From an uncultured Prevotellaceae bacterium (GTDB lineage Bacteria > Bacteroidota > Bacteroidia > Bacteroidales > Bacteroidaceae): 36,784 bases of DNA. Below, piece by piece: positions 31,124-36,784 of the stretch. The notes beneath the pieces were generated by a model. That model did no database searches. It was not told the DNA's origin and worked only from the letters and a program-made list of their open reading frames with translations. Where the stretch lies: the NCBI GenBank assembly GCA_937893145.1, contig CALBJW010000031.1:1-36784 (forward strand), read 5' to 3'. The first letter of the stretch is position 1; every line of letters starts with the position of its first letter. Position numbers and translations under genes: made by a program.

Positions 31124-31183
31124 CTATTAACCTAAAAACCTCAAACGAAAGCGAAGCGTTCAAATGATCTCAAATGGATGCAC
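31124..31183 (+). repeat. 60-bp interspersed repeat, copy 1
   Basis: This copy starts CTATTAACCTAAAAACCTCA and contains AACGAAAGCGAAGCG. The first 35 nt are identical to 32135-32169, and the rest differs by a few substitutions and a one-base indel, ending AAATGGATGCAC in both. Both copies have the same orientation. No coding potential. Confidence 0.92.
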
Positions 31184-31221
31184 AAAAAAGCATCACCAGC
31201 CATTACGTTGACCAGTGATGC
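31184..31221 (-). terminator. Rho-independent terminator after the Asn-rich lipoprotein gene
   Basis: On the minus strand GCATCACTGG (31221-31212) pairs with CTGGTGATGC (31199-31190), with two G-T pairs. Six T follow at 31189-31184. It lies 66 nt past the lipoprotein stop codon and directly abuts the 60-bp repeat copy 1. Confidence 0.85.
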
Positions 31222-31286
31222 GGGGGAAAATTATGTGTCAAAATTATGAAAAGTTTCATAATGGAATTGACTTGTGGGGAGGGGAA

Positions 31287-31925
31287 TTACTGCTTTGCAA
31301 ATACTACAGGACTGCCTATCATCGAGCCCTTCAATTTGAGTTGAACAGTTAGATTGTTTGGATTGTCCTGGCTGATCTGGAATCCGAAACCTACGCTAAT
31401 AGAACCATATTTGCCTCCAGTTGTTTCGTAGGACATGAAAGTAACCCTGGCTGTACCAACAGTATAGTCTCCGTCGTATGTCTTTGCATCTACTCCATAA
31501 CCTTCAGGAACTGTGACCAAAGCTGAATATGAGTTTGCTCCATTACCAGAATTTTCTGTCATTTCGATGGTCCATTCCTTGCCCTCCTCATCTGTATATT
31601 TGTATGTTCCGACGAAGTCCTTAGCTGTTGCCTTCACCGCCTTTGCATCCGATGGGATATTTCTGTTAATTGTGGTCATTTGGGTTACGTTGTTATTTGG
31701 GTTGTCGTTAGTATTTGCGTTATTGTAGTTATCGTTGTTATTTGTGCTATTGTTGTTATCGTTGGTATTGGTTTTATTTCTGGTACCGTAGTCGTCGTTG
31801 TTTTTGATTCCCGGTACTTCTGACTGTGTGCCGAATGGCTCATCTGCCTTGTCACATGATGTAAAACCGAATACTGATGTGAGTGCTACTGCTGCGATAG
31901 CGAGGAAAGAATTAAACTTTTTCAT
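31287..31925 (-). CDS. Putative lipoprotein with Asn-rich linker
   Basis: This is a protein of about 212 residues. It has a lipoprotein signal (MKKFNSFLAIAAVALTSVFG, then FTSC with Cys24 as lipidation site) and a short acidic stretch (DKADEPFGTQSEVP). A low-complexity Asn/Thr/Asp linker follows, roughly residues 45-80 (for example NDNNNSTNNNDNYNNANTND). The C-terminal beta-rich domain is of about 120 residues (KDFVGTYKYTDEEGKEWTIE to GSMIGSPVVFAKQ), which looks like a small secreted beta-barrel of unknown family. An in-frame ATG at 31934 adds three residues; 31925 is chosen because it gives the usual MKK start. The protein stands alone with its own promoter box and terminator. Confidence 0.82.
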   Translation of the reverse strand: MKKFNSFLAIAAVALTSVFGFTSCDKADEPFGTQSEVPGIKNNDDYGTRNKTNTNDNNNSTNNNDNYNNANTNDNPNNNVTQMTTINRNIPSDAKAVKATAKDFVGTYKYTDEEGKEWTIEMTENSGNGANSYSALVTVPEGYGVDAKTYDGDYTVGTARVTFMSYETTGGKYGSISVGFGFQISQDNPNNLTVQLKLKGSMIGSPVVFAKQ

Positions 31926-31991
31926 AATTGACATTTGTTTTTAATTGTTTGTAAATTTTTGTTTGTTAATTGTTTTTTTGTTTTGACGCTG

Positions 31992-31999
31992 CAAAGGTA
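31992..31999 (-). promoter_or_regulatory. Promoter -7 box for the Asn-rich lipoprotein
   Basis: The minus strand reads TACCTTTG, an exact -7 match, with a leader of about 65 nt before the ATG. A -33 TTTG is not clear. Confidence 0.5.
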
Positions 32000-32134
32000 C
32001 GGACATTTTCATCCACAGAACGCACTCATTATGAAAACAAAGCGTACAAATTGTGAAGTTCACAACTTGTACGCTTTATTCATGAAATGTACTCAATATT
32101 TAAAGTCAAAAAATGAGATATACTTGGGATTTTT

Positions 32135-32195
32135 CTATTAACCTAAAAACCTCAAACGAAAGCGAAGCGACTCAAATGACCTTAAATGGATGCAC
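32135..32195 (+). repeat. 60-bp interspersed repeat, copy 2
   Basis: This is the partner of 31124-31183, in the same orientation, with a perfect first 35 nt. It lies in the gene-free stretch 31935-32705. Confidence 0.92.
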
Positions 32196-32224
32196 CCAAA
32201 ATGCTTCTGTTATGTTTTTTTGTC

Positions 32225-32536
32225 TCCCACAAAGGCACAGAGCTCTCAGAGGTTTTCAAGTCTGGTTAGCGAGAGTGCACAGGCTCCGGTGCTTCGCACT
32301 TCGCAACAGAGACCACAGAGCCATCCGGACAGCACAACCTCAAGCACTCTACATAAATACTGGTTTAACTTTACGAAAATCTGGTGGTGCAAAGTTACTA
32401 ATTACACACTCTACTCGAGAACAACCCGGGGGGCCTCCTCTGTGAACTCCTTTGCGTAGCTCGGAACGAGCCTAAGCCTGTGCGCTCTAATAACGCTGCC
32501 TGAAAAAAACTCAGTGTTCTCCGTGCCTCTGTGGGA
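32225..32536. repeat. Imperfect palindromic element with CACAGAGGCAC-type ends
   Basis: TCCCACAAAGGCACAGAG (32225-32242) is inverted at 32519-32536 (CTCCGTGCCTCTGTGGGA) with two mismatches. Inner arms also match: AGCGAGAGTGCACAGGCT near 32269-32286 against AGCCTGTGCGCTCT near 32475-32488. Short open frames across it have no family resemblance or start signals, so I treat it as non-coding. It may be a decayed mobile or palindromic element. Confidence 0.7.
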
Positions 32537-32592
32537 AACCAAATCCCACCATGTGCTGGGCCCTCCGCGCCCTCCGCGTGATATAAAAAGCA

Positions 32593-32617
32593 AAAATCAT
32601 GATAAAAATCCTAAAAT
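32593..32617 (-). repeat. 25-nt inverted repeat, right copy (partner at 31088-31111)
   Basis: The reverse complement reads ATTTTAGGATTTTTATCATG onward, matching the left copy except for one extra G. It closes the repeat-rich 1.5-kb segment just upstream of the recombinase gene. Confidence 0.8.
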
Positions 32618-32640
32618 AAGCTTGCGAAACCTGAAATCTT

Positions 32641-32668
32641 AATTCTTAATTCTTAATTCTTAATTCTT
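32641..32668 (+). repeat. AATTCTT heptad array (four units)
   Basis: Four exact tandem AATTCTT units are followed, after a 7-nt gap, by one more unit (32676-32682) and AATTA. The array occupies the -33 region of the xerD promoter, as the AATTCAT array does for rpsO. Confidence 0.9.
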
Positions 32669-32694
32669 TTCTCTTAATTCTTAATTAAAAGTAT

Positions 32695-32702
32695 TACCTT
32701 TG
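32695..32702 (+). promoter_or_regulatory. Promoter -7 box for the XerD-like gene
   Basis: TACCTTTG is an exact -7 match and ends 3 nt before the first ATG (32706). The region upstream is the AATTCTT array and holds no TTTG at the usual spacing. Confidence 0.6.
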
Positions 32703-32705
32703 CAC

Positions 32706-33644
32706 ATGATGAATATGAAGAATAAGGAAATGGAACGATTGTTGCGCCGATACTACCAGTATCTGAAGTTGGAGAAATCATTTTCGCCCAACACGATAGA
32801 TGCGTACCAGCGCGACCTCGACAAGTTTCTCATCTTCATTCGCGACGAAGGAGTGCAGTATGATAGCATCACGCTCGACCATCTGCACCAGTTCTCAGCC
32901 TTGATGACAGACATAGGCATCAGTCCCACATCGCTCTCGCGCATCCTTTCAGGAGTCAGGAGTTTCTACCACTTCCTCCTTCTTGAAGATGTGTTGCAGA
33001 CCGACCCAACCGAGATGCTCCAGTTCCCGAAGAAGGCGCGCCGCCTTCCTGATGTGCTAACAGTCGAGGAGGTGGATGCAGTCGAGTCGGTCATCGACTT
33101 GTCCGAACCTGAGGGCCATCGCAACAAGGCAATCATTGAGGTGCTGTTCAGTTGTGGACTGCGAGTCAGCGAACTCTGCACCCTCCGTATGTCCAACCTC
33201 TTCCTCGACGAGGGCTTTATCAAGGTTGAGGGCAAGGGAAGCAAGCAGCGCCTTGTGCCAATCTCCGAGAAGGCAATCAACGAACTGCGCCTCTACTTCA
33301 CGGACCGCCAGCAGATAAAGATAAAGGACGGCTACGAAGACTTTGTCTTCCTCTCGTTCCGAAGGAAAAAGAACCTCAGTCGCATCATGGTGTTCCACAT
33401 GATAAAGGAATTTGTAGAGCGAGCAGGCATCCAGAAGACCGTTTCGCCCCACACCTTCCGCCATTCCTTCGCCACATCCTTGCTCGAAGGAGGAGCCAAT
33501 CTGCGTGCCATCCAGGCAATGCTTGGCCACGAGTCCATTGGCACTACGGAAATCTATATGCACATAGACATGAGTCATCTTCGACAAGAGATTCTGGAGC
33601 ATCATCCAAGGAATAAGAGACCTTCCCCCAACCCCTCCCATTAA
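32706..33644 (+). CDS. xerD: Tyrosine recombinase, XerD-like
   Basis: This 312-residue tyrosine site-specific recombinase is probably the housekeeping XerD that resolves chromosome dimers at dif with XerC. An N-terminal SAM-like core-binding domain (KEMERLLRRYYQYLKLEKSF to YHFLLLEDVLQ) is followed by the catalytic domain with Arg153 (SCGLRVSELCTLR), Lys177 (VEGKGSKQRLVP), His249/Arg252 (SPHTFRHSFATSLL), His275 (AMLGHESIGTTEIY) and nucleophile Tyr284. The ATG at 32706 is chosen over the TTG at 32700 because the -7 promoter box runs to 32702; 32709 or 32715 are also possible. The last eight residues (RPSPNPSH) and the stop codon are encoded by a GC-rich intergenic repeat, an unusual C-terminal extension. 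Confidence 0.9.
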   Translation: MMNMKNKEMERLLRRYYQYLKLEKSFSPNTIDAYQRDLDKFLIFIRDEGVQYDSITLDHLHQFSALMTDIGISPTSLSRILSGVRSFYHFLLLEDVLQTDPTEMLQFPKKARRLPDVLTVEEVDAVESVIDLSEPEGHRNKAIIEVLFSCGLRVSELCTLRMSNLFLDEGFIKVEGKGSKQRLVPISEKAINELRLYFTDRQQIKIKDGYEDFVFLSFRRKKNLSRIMVFHMIKEFVERAGIQKTVSPHTFRHSFATSLLEGGANLRAIQAMLGHESIGTTEIYMHIDMSHLRQEILEHHPRNKRPSPNPSH

Positions 33645-33657
33645 AAGGGCGGGGAGA
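33620..33657 (+). repeat. GC-rich hairpin repeat, copy 1 (overlaps end of xerD)
   Basis: CCCCTCCC-ATTAAAA-GGGCGGGG forms a strong hairpin. The 38-nt unit matches the reverse complement of 33794-33831 with about five differences. It contains the last codons and stop (33642-33644) of the recombinase gene. Confidence 0.88.
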
Positions 33658-33793
33658 AGGATGTGGGATAAACGGGGCGTTTCCACATACAAGGCGTATA
33701 TGCTCTTTAGAATCATTGAGATAGGAAAATTATTAACACTATAAAACCCTTTTCACCCTCGGGGGAACAATACTGCCTTTATGTCAGTATCTA

Positions 33794-33831
33794 CTCCCCT
33801 CCCTTTTAATGGGAGGGGTAGGGGGTGGGTC
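33794..33831 (-). repeat. GC-rich hairpin repeat, copy 2 (just before pyrH)
   Basis: This is the inverted copy of 33620-33657, with stem CCCCTCCC/GGGAGGGG and an A/T-rich loop. It ends 5 nt before the pyrH ATG, so it may affect translation initiation. The 33658-33793 spacer between the two copies holds no gene or promoter I can see. Confidence 0.88.
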
Positions 33832-33836
33832 TTAAT

Positions 33837-34544
33837 ATGAAATTCAAGCGTATTTTGCTCAAGCTCTCGGGTGAGAGTCTTGCAGGCGAACAGAAACAGG
33901 GAATCAATGTAGAGCGTCTCAACCAGTATGCCCAGCAGATTAAGGAAATCGCAGACATGGGTGTGCAGATTGGCATCGTAATCGGTGGTGGAAACATCTT
34001 CCGCGGACTTTCAGGAGCAGGCAAGGGCTTCGACCGTGTCAAGGGCGACCAGATGGGTATGTGTGCCACAGTCATCAACTCACTCGCACTCTCAAGTGCT
34101 CTCGATGCAGCAGGTCAGCCAAACAAGGTGCTCACAGCCATCCGCATGGAACCAATCGGTGAGTTCTACTCAAAGTGGAAGGCTATCGAGGCAATGGAGG
34201 CAGGCAAGGTAGTCATCATGAGTGCAGGTACTGGTTCGCCATACTTCACTACCGACACAGGTTCATCACTCCGTGGCGTAGAAATAGAAGCCGACGTGAT
34301 GCTCAAGGGTACTCGCGTGGATGGCATCTACACTGCCGACCCAGAGAAGGACCCTACAGCCACCAAGTACCACGACATCACCTACAAGGATGTCATTGCT
34401 CAGGGACTCAAGGTGATGGACATCTCTGCCACAGCCATGTGCATGGAGAACAACCTCCCTATCTATGTCTTCAACATGGACATTCTCGGCAACCTCAAGA
34501 AGGTCATGGAAGGCGAAGAGATTGGCACATTGGTGCATAATTAA
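33837..34544 (+). CDS. pyrH: UMP kinase
   Basis: This 235-residue enzyme phosphorylates UMP to UDP in pyrimidine biosynthesis. The N-terminus MKFKRILLKLSGESLAGEQK is the amino-acid-kinase nucleotide loop. IGIVIGGGNIFRGLSGAGKG, DQMGMCATVINSLALSSALD and MSAGTGSPYFTTDTGSSLRG are family motifs, and the GTRVDGIYTADPEKDPTATK segment binds nucleotide. A GTG at 33825 lies in frame inside the GC-rich repeat; the ATG at 33837 is the family start. The usual downstream partner frr is not present; instead a palindromic repeat and a convergent gene follow. It may be cotranscribed with xerD, since no promoter was found in the gap. Confidence 0.97.
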   Translation: MKFKRILLKLSGESLAGEQKQGINVERLNQYAQQIKEIADMGVQIGIVIGGGNIFRGLSGAGKGFDRVKGDQMGMCATVINSLALSSALDAAGQPNKVLTAIRMEPIGEFYSKWKAIEAMEAGKVVIMSAGTGSPYFTTDTGSSLRGVEIEADVMLKGTRVDGIYTADPEKDPTATKYHDITYKDVIAQGLKVMDISATAMCMENNLPIYVFNMDILGNLKKVMEGEEIGTLVHN

Positions 34545-34567
34545 CTTTCGCTATTGCGAAAGTTAAA

Positions 34568-34713
34568 GTGAAAAGTGAAGAGTGAAGAGTGAAAAATTTC
34601 CTACCGGAAGAGAAAGTCCTTTCTGCTCACTTTGCTTTATAGGCGAGCTGTAAACTTCTCTTGCACCAATGCGGTAGGAAATTTTTCACTTTTCACTTTT
34701 CACTTTTCACTCA
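34568..34713. repeat. GTGAA heptad palindromic element, copy B
   Basis: The left arm is GTGAAAA/GTGAAGA units (34568-34595) plus TTTCCTACCGG; the right arm is the inverted match CGGTAGGAAATTTTTCAC plus TTTTCAC units. The interior GGCGAGCTGTAAACTTCTCT is near-identical to copy A. It lies between pyrH and the convergent DUF6633 gene, whose TGA stop (34711-34713) is the end of the right arm. Confidence 0.93.
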
Positions 34714-35301
34714 CCCCAGCACCTTTCTCTCCAACCTGTCAATGTCCATGTTGCGTTCCTTGAGGAAGGTGCGCAGACTGCTGGAGATGTGCATAGCATC
34801 GACAGCACCGTAGAACACCCCATATCTGCCAGCCATGAGGCGGGCGAAGAAAAGCATCATCTCGGAGAGTTTCAGGTAGTGGTACTCTCCGAGTATTATT
34901 TGTGCCAACTCGTGGACCAATGGTGCTGGCATCCTTTCCTTCACCCCCGCAAACTCCGATATGTGGTTCAACTGAATCTCCAGCCAACTCACCACCACAT
35001 CCGCTCCGTAAGCCTCGCGCACTATGCTCAGTTCGGGTGCCTTGCCCATGTATATGCGCTGCAGGTTGCTTGCCGAGAGCAGTTTGGAGGTGAGCGAAGG
35101 ACTGTATGCCTGAAGTATGAGTTCCTTCGAGGGGTACTGTTCGCGCAGAGCAAGAATCTCCTTGCGTGTAGCCTCAGAAAGGTAGTTCCGGTTCGATTTG
35201 GGGCTTAGTGAGTTGCTCGATGATGTGCTGCTCAAAGATACGCTGCCGCTCCTCCCTGCCTGCGTAGCCATTACAGTAGATATCCGTTTTGGTGTTGCCA
35301 T
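34711..35301 (-). CDS. DUF6633 family protein (mobile-element associated)
   Basis: This protein has up to 196 residues. The N-terminal 35 residues are Ser/Thr/Lys-rich (GRSGSVSLSSTSSSNSLSPK), then a helical segment (EATRKEILALREQYPSKELI). The C-terminal half (ADVVVSWLEIQLNHISEFAG, ILGEYHYLKLSEMMLFFARL, MAGRYGVFYGAVDAMHISSS) resembles DUF6633, a family I associate with phages and conjugative elements of Bacteroidetes; function unknown. The start is uncertain: ATG at 35301 or 35271, both inside the upstream replication gene (overlap 98-128 nt in another frame). The stop codon is part of palindromic repeat copy B. The extensive overlap is typical of compact mobile-element operons. Confidence 0.65.
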   Translation of the reverse strand: MATPKRISTVMATQAGRSGSVSLSSTSSSNSLSPKSNRNYLSEATRKEILALREQYPSKELILQAYSPSLTSKLLSASNLQRIYMGKAPELSIVREAYGADVVVSWLEIQLNHISEFAGVKERMPAPLVHELAQIILGEYHYLKLSEMMLFFARLMAGRYGVFYGAVDAMHISSSLRTFLKERNMDIDRLERKVLG

Positions 35302-35923
35302 AGTTAGTTGTTTGATTTCCGAATCGCATCCAGGTGCTCACGCAAGCCTTCCAGTTCTTCACCGGCGTGTGGCTCTTGCCATAAACCCATCCGCCCTGTT
35401 CGTAGTAGGCGACAAAGTCTGCACCCGTAAACGATGTTATTCCTTTCTCGTCCAGATACGCCTGCACCTCCTCTGCCGTTGGTGGCACAAAACGATGTTG
35501 AACTTCTTTCTTTATAATTTCTTTCTTTATATTAATTTTTTTATTATCTCTTCTTTCTTGGGAGGTTTGCTGGGATGCGAAATTGTGTAATTTGTTGATT
35601 GTTAGTATAGTTGGTTGGGAGGTTTGCTGGGAGGTTTTGTAGGCTATTGGTTCAATGCTGATAAGCCCTTCATCCTTAAGTTGTTCGAGTAAGTTCCTGG
35701 TTTTCCACTCACTAAGTCCTAATAACTTCATGAGCATCCTTCTCGATGTCACCATCTGTCCACACTCCAACTTCACATTGCCCCACTTCGACTCAAACAC
35801 GTATTCGCCATAAGCCACGACAGAACAGAGGGTGACCATTGCCACCTTCTGCTTGTCGTTAGCCTTCCGCCAGGCATCGCTCATGAACCATGCCCGAGGA
35901 ATCTTTACAAATCCATTTTCCAT
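35174..35923 (-). CDS. Phage/plasmid-type replication protein with winged-helix N-terminus
   Basis: This 249-residue protein starts FVKIPRAWFMSDAWRKANDK, and residues about 1-110 look like the winged-helix N-terminal domain of phage replisome organisers (GQMVTSRRMLMKLLGLSEWK, then NLLEQLKDEGLISIEPI is the recognition-helix region). A Lys/Ile-rich linker follows. Residues about 145-205 carry the motif PPTAEEVQAYLDEKGI, FVAYYEQGGWVYG and VKNWKACVSTWMRFG, which is common in phage and integrative-element replication proteins of Bacteroidetes and Firmicutes. It probably helps recruit replication machinery to an element origin; this is inferred. It lies between a possible sliding-clamp gene and a DUF6633 gene. 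Confidence 0.75.
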   Translation of the reverse strand: MENGFVKIPRAWFMSDAWRKANDKQKVAMVTLCSVVAYGEYVFESKWGNVKLECGQMVTSRRMLMKLLGLSEWKTRNLLEQLKDEGLISIEPIAYKTSQQTSQPTILTINKLHNFASQQTSQERRDNKKINIKKEIIKKEVQHRFVPPTAEEVQAYLDEKGITSFTGADFVAYYEQGGWVYGKSHTPVKNWKACVSTWMRFGNQTTNYGNTKTDIYCNGYAGREERQRIFEQHIIEQLTKPQIEPELPF

Positions 35924-35943
35924 AAATTTGTCCTGTCTGTACC

Positions 35944-35962
35944 CCCTCCCTCACAGGGAGGG
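35944..35962. repeat. GC-rich hairpin between the replication and clamp-like genes
   Basis: CCCTCCCT-CAC-AGGGAGGG is a perfect 8-bp stem with a 3-nt loop in the 52-nt gap between two minus-strand genes. The flanking GGTGGGGGTGGGA resembles the GC-rich repeats around xerD/pyrH, but the loop differs. No T-tract follows, so termination is uncertain. Confidence 0.7.
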
Positions 35963-35975
35963 TGGGGGTGGGAGT

Positions 35976-36773
35976 CTATACCTCACTTACCGTTCCCAGA
36001 CATCCCTCGTCGGTCTCGACAACCACGTAGTCGCCACTGTCGCAGAACGAAACCACCGTGTCGCGGCATGCCACACCACTCAGCAGCGCAAAGAGCGCAT
36101 TGACCGGCAGACGGAACGACATAGGACACACCGGACCACCGCCATACAGGCGCGATGGCATACGCATGTTCACACTCTTGTCCTCAGTCTCCAGCTCCAC
36201 GCATCCCGTAGTGTGGTACAGCATCATCACCGCCTTCGCACCCGCCGCCTTCGCACGCATCACACCTCGGCGCAGGGCAGCCGTGTCAATCTTGAATCCA
36301 TGCTGTTCGGTCTGCATCGGCACGCATACGCATCCCGCAATCTCCTCAGTGTCAATGCACAGAATGTAAGGGTCGCACCACACCATCAGCGTGTTGTCCT
36401 CCTTCGAGTATATCCAGCGCACCTCCTTGCCCATCACACTTGCCACCTCCGACAGTATCTGTGCAGCATCGTGGCTGATGGAGATGTGAAGGTGAGTGCT
36501 GGCGCGGTACTTCTCGTCGATGGTAGTGGCAATGTCGTTCGTGTGAGTGAACTGAGCCGTGTTCGAGAGAGCCTCCACCGTGAGCGTCGTGTCGTGGATG
36601 GAGAGGTGAACAGCCTGTTCCTTGCCGATGCCGTTCTTGCCACCCAGTCGGCACACCTTCATCGCCGTGTGCAGCGCGTTCTGTAGCACATTGGCGGTGA
36701 ACACCCCACAGGCAGTCGTAGTCTCCATCTGTGCCATGTCCTCATACACCGGAGTCGGTATTGACTTCTCCAT
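35976..36773 (-). CDS. Possible divergent DNA sliding clamp (DnaN-like), mobile-element type
   Basis: This 265-residue protein is not confidently recognised. Two segments resemble the helix-strand start of beta-clamp domains: CGVFTANVLQNALHTAMKVC with HLSIHDTTLTVEALSNTAQF, and HGFKIDTAALRRGVMRAKAA with TTGCVELETEDKSVNMRMPS. The C-terminal part (FRLPVNALFALLSGVACRDT, then VVSFCDSGDYVVVETDEG) resembles the last strands of DnaN. If correct it is shorter than the usual 370 residues and might have two rather than three domains. Its position beside a phage-type replication protein fits a replication role. The gene is visibly GC-richer than most neighbours, a sign of foreign origin. The clamp call is tentative; the coding call is firm. 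Confidence 0.6.
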   Translation of the reverse strand: MEKSIPTPVYEDMAQMETTTACGVFTANVLQNALHTAMKVCRLGGKNGIGKEQAVHLSIHDTTLTVEALSNTAQFTHTNDIATTIDEKYRASTHLHISISHDAAQILSEVASVMGKEVRWIYSKEDNTLMVWCDPYILCIDTEEIAGCVCVPMQTEQHGFKIDTAALRRGVMRAKAAGAKAVMMLYHTTGCVELETEDKSVNMRMPSRLYGGGPVCPMSFRLPVNALFALLSGVACRDTVVSFCDSGDYVVVETDEGCLGTVSEV

Positions 36774-36784
36774 ACAGTGCTTCA

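Noticed and set aside
32113..32459. Two short plus-strand frames in the gap before xerD
   Set aside because: They run through the 60-bp repeat and the palindromic element; translations look like random sequence.
1..36784. tRNA, rRNA, tmRNA or RNase P RNA genes
   Set aside because: No cloverleaf with a T-loop GGTTC-type motif, and no rRNA core sequence was noticed in the gaps by eye; a covariance-model scan would be needed to be certain.

Overview
This 36.8-kb window reads as chromosome of a Bacteroidales bacterium, most likely Prevotella-like (Prevotellaceae). The basis is the recurrent Bacteroidetes promoter box TAnnTTTG (with TTTG near -33 at the best sites), very weak Shine-Dalgarno signals, Bacteroidetes-restricted families (DUF4254, DUF4250, THUMP-like methyltransferase, Big_5 lipoprotein, DUF6633) and the acpP-fabF-rnc gene order. 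No rRNA, tRNA or CRISPR array was recognised. The genus is inference.

Layout. 1-1337 (minus): THUMP-like methyltransferase followed by the cut-off start of a secreted protein. 1465-3212 (plus): DUF4254 and a GT4 glycosyltransferase, translationally coupled. 3252-9364 (minus): a tight six-gene envelope operon (DUF4250, GT9 heptosyltransferase-like, predicted outer-membrane barrel, LtaS-type phosphoglycerol transferase, LpxL-type acyltransferase, GT2). 9467-9828 (minus): rpsO with a structured leader. 10056-11864: typA. 11973-16445: a 1490-residue secreted PL11 rhamnogalacturonan lyase with a dockerin-like end. 16560-17210 (minus): an unusual rubredoxin-membrane-lipocalin fusion. 17392-19713: a segment bounded by a perfect 45-bp inverted repeat, holding a deleted DUF1016 nuclease gene, a hairpin-rich repeat cluster and a HigBA-type toxin-antitoxin pair flanked by 60-bp direct repeats. 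19711-20541 (minus): SpoU/TrmH RNA methyltransferase. 20708-24367: DUF3237, alkyltransferase, acpP, fabF, rnc. 24456-28987: GH3-family enzyme, Big_5 lipoprotein, DUF3108 protein. 29189-31038 (minus): S41 protease and a small membrane protein. 31287-31925 (minus): Asn-rich lipoprotein inside a repeat-rich gene-poor stretch. 32706-34544: xerD-like recombinase and pyrH. 34711-36773 (minus): DUF6633 protein, phage/plasmid-type replication protein and a possible divergent sliding clamp, which look like the edge of a mobile element.

How the genes work together. The 2-9 kb block joins sugar transfer, lipid acylation and phosphoglycerol-type decoration with an outer-membrane protein, so it probably builds or modifies lipid A/core or a surface glycan. 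The acpP-fabF-rnc block is core fatty-acid and RNA metabolism. The PL11 enzyme points to pectin (rhamnogalacturonan I) use.

The most striking non-gene signal is the density of intergenic repeats: 7-bp-period arrays (AATTCAT, AATTCTT, GTGAAGA types), two palindromic elements placed between convergent genes whose stop codons lie in the element ends, GC-rich hairpin elements, and the nested repeats around the toxin-antitoxin region. All functional calls are from sequence reading alone; no database search was run.
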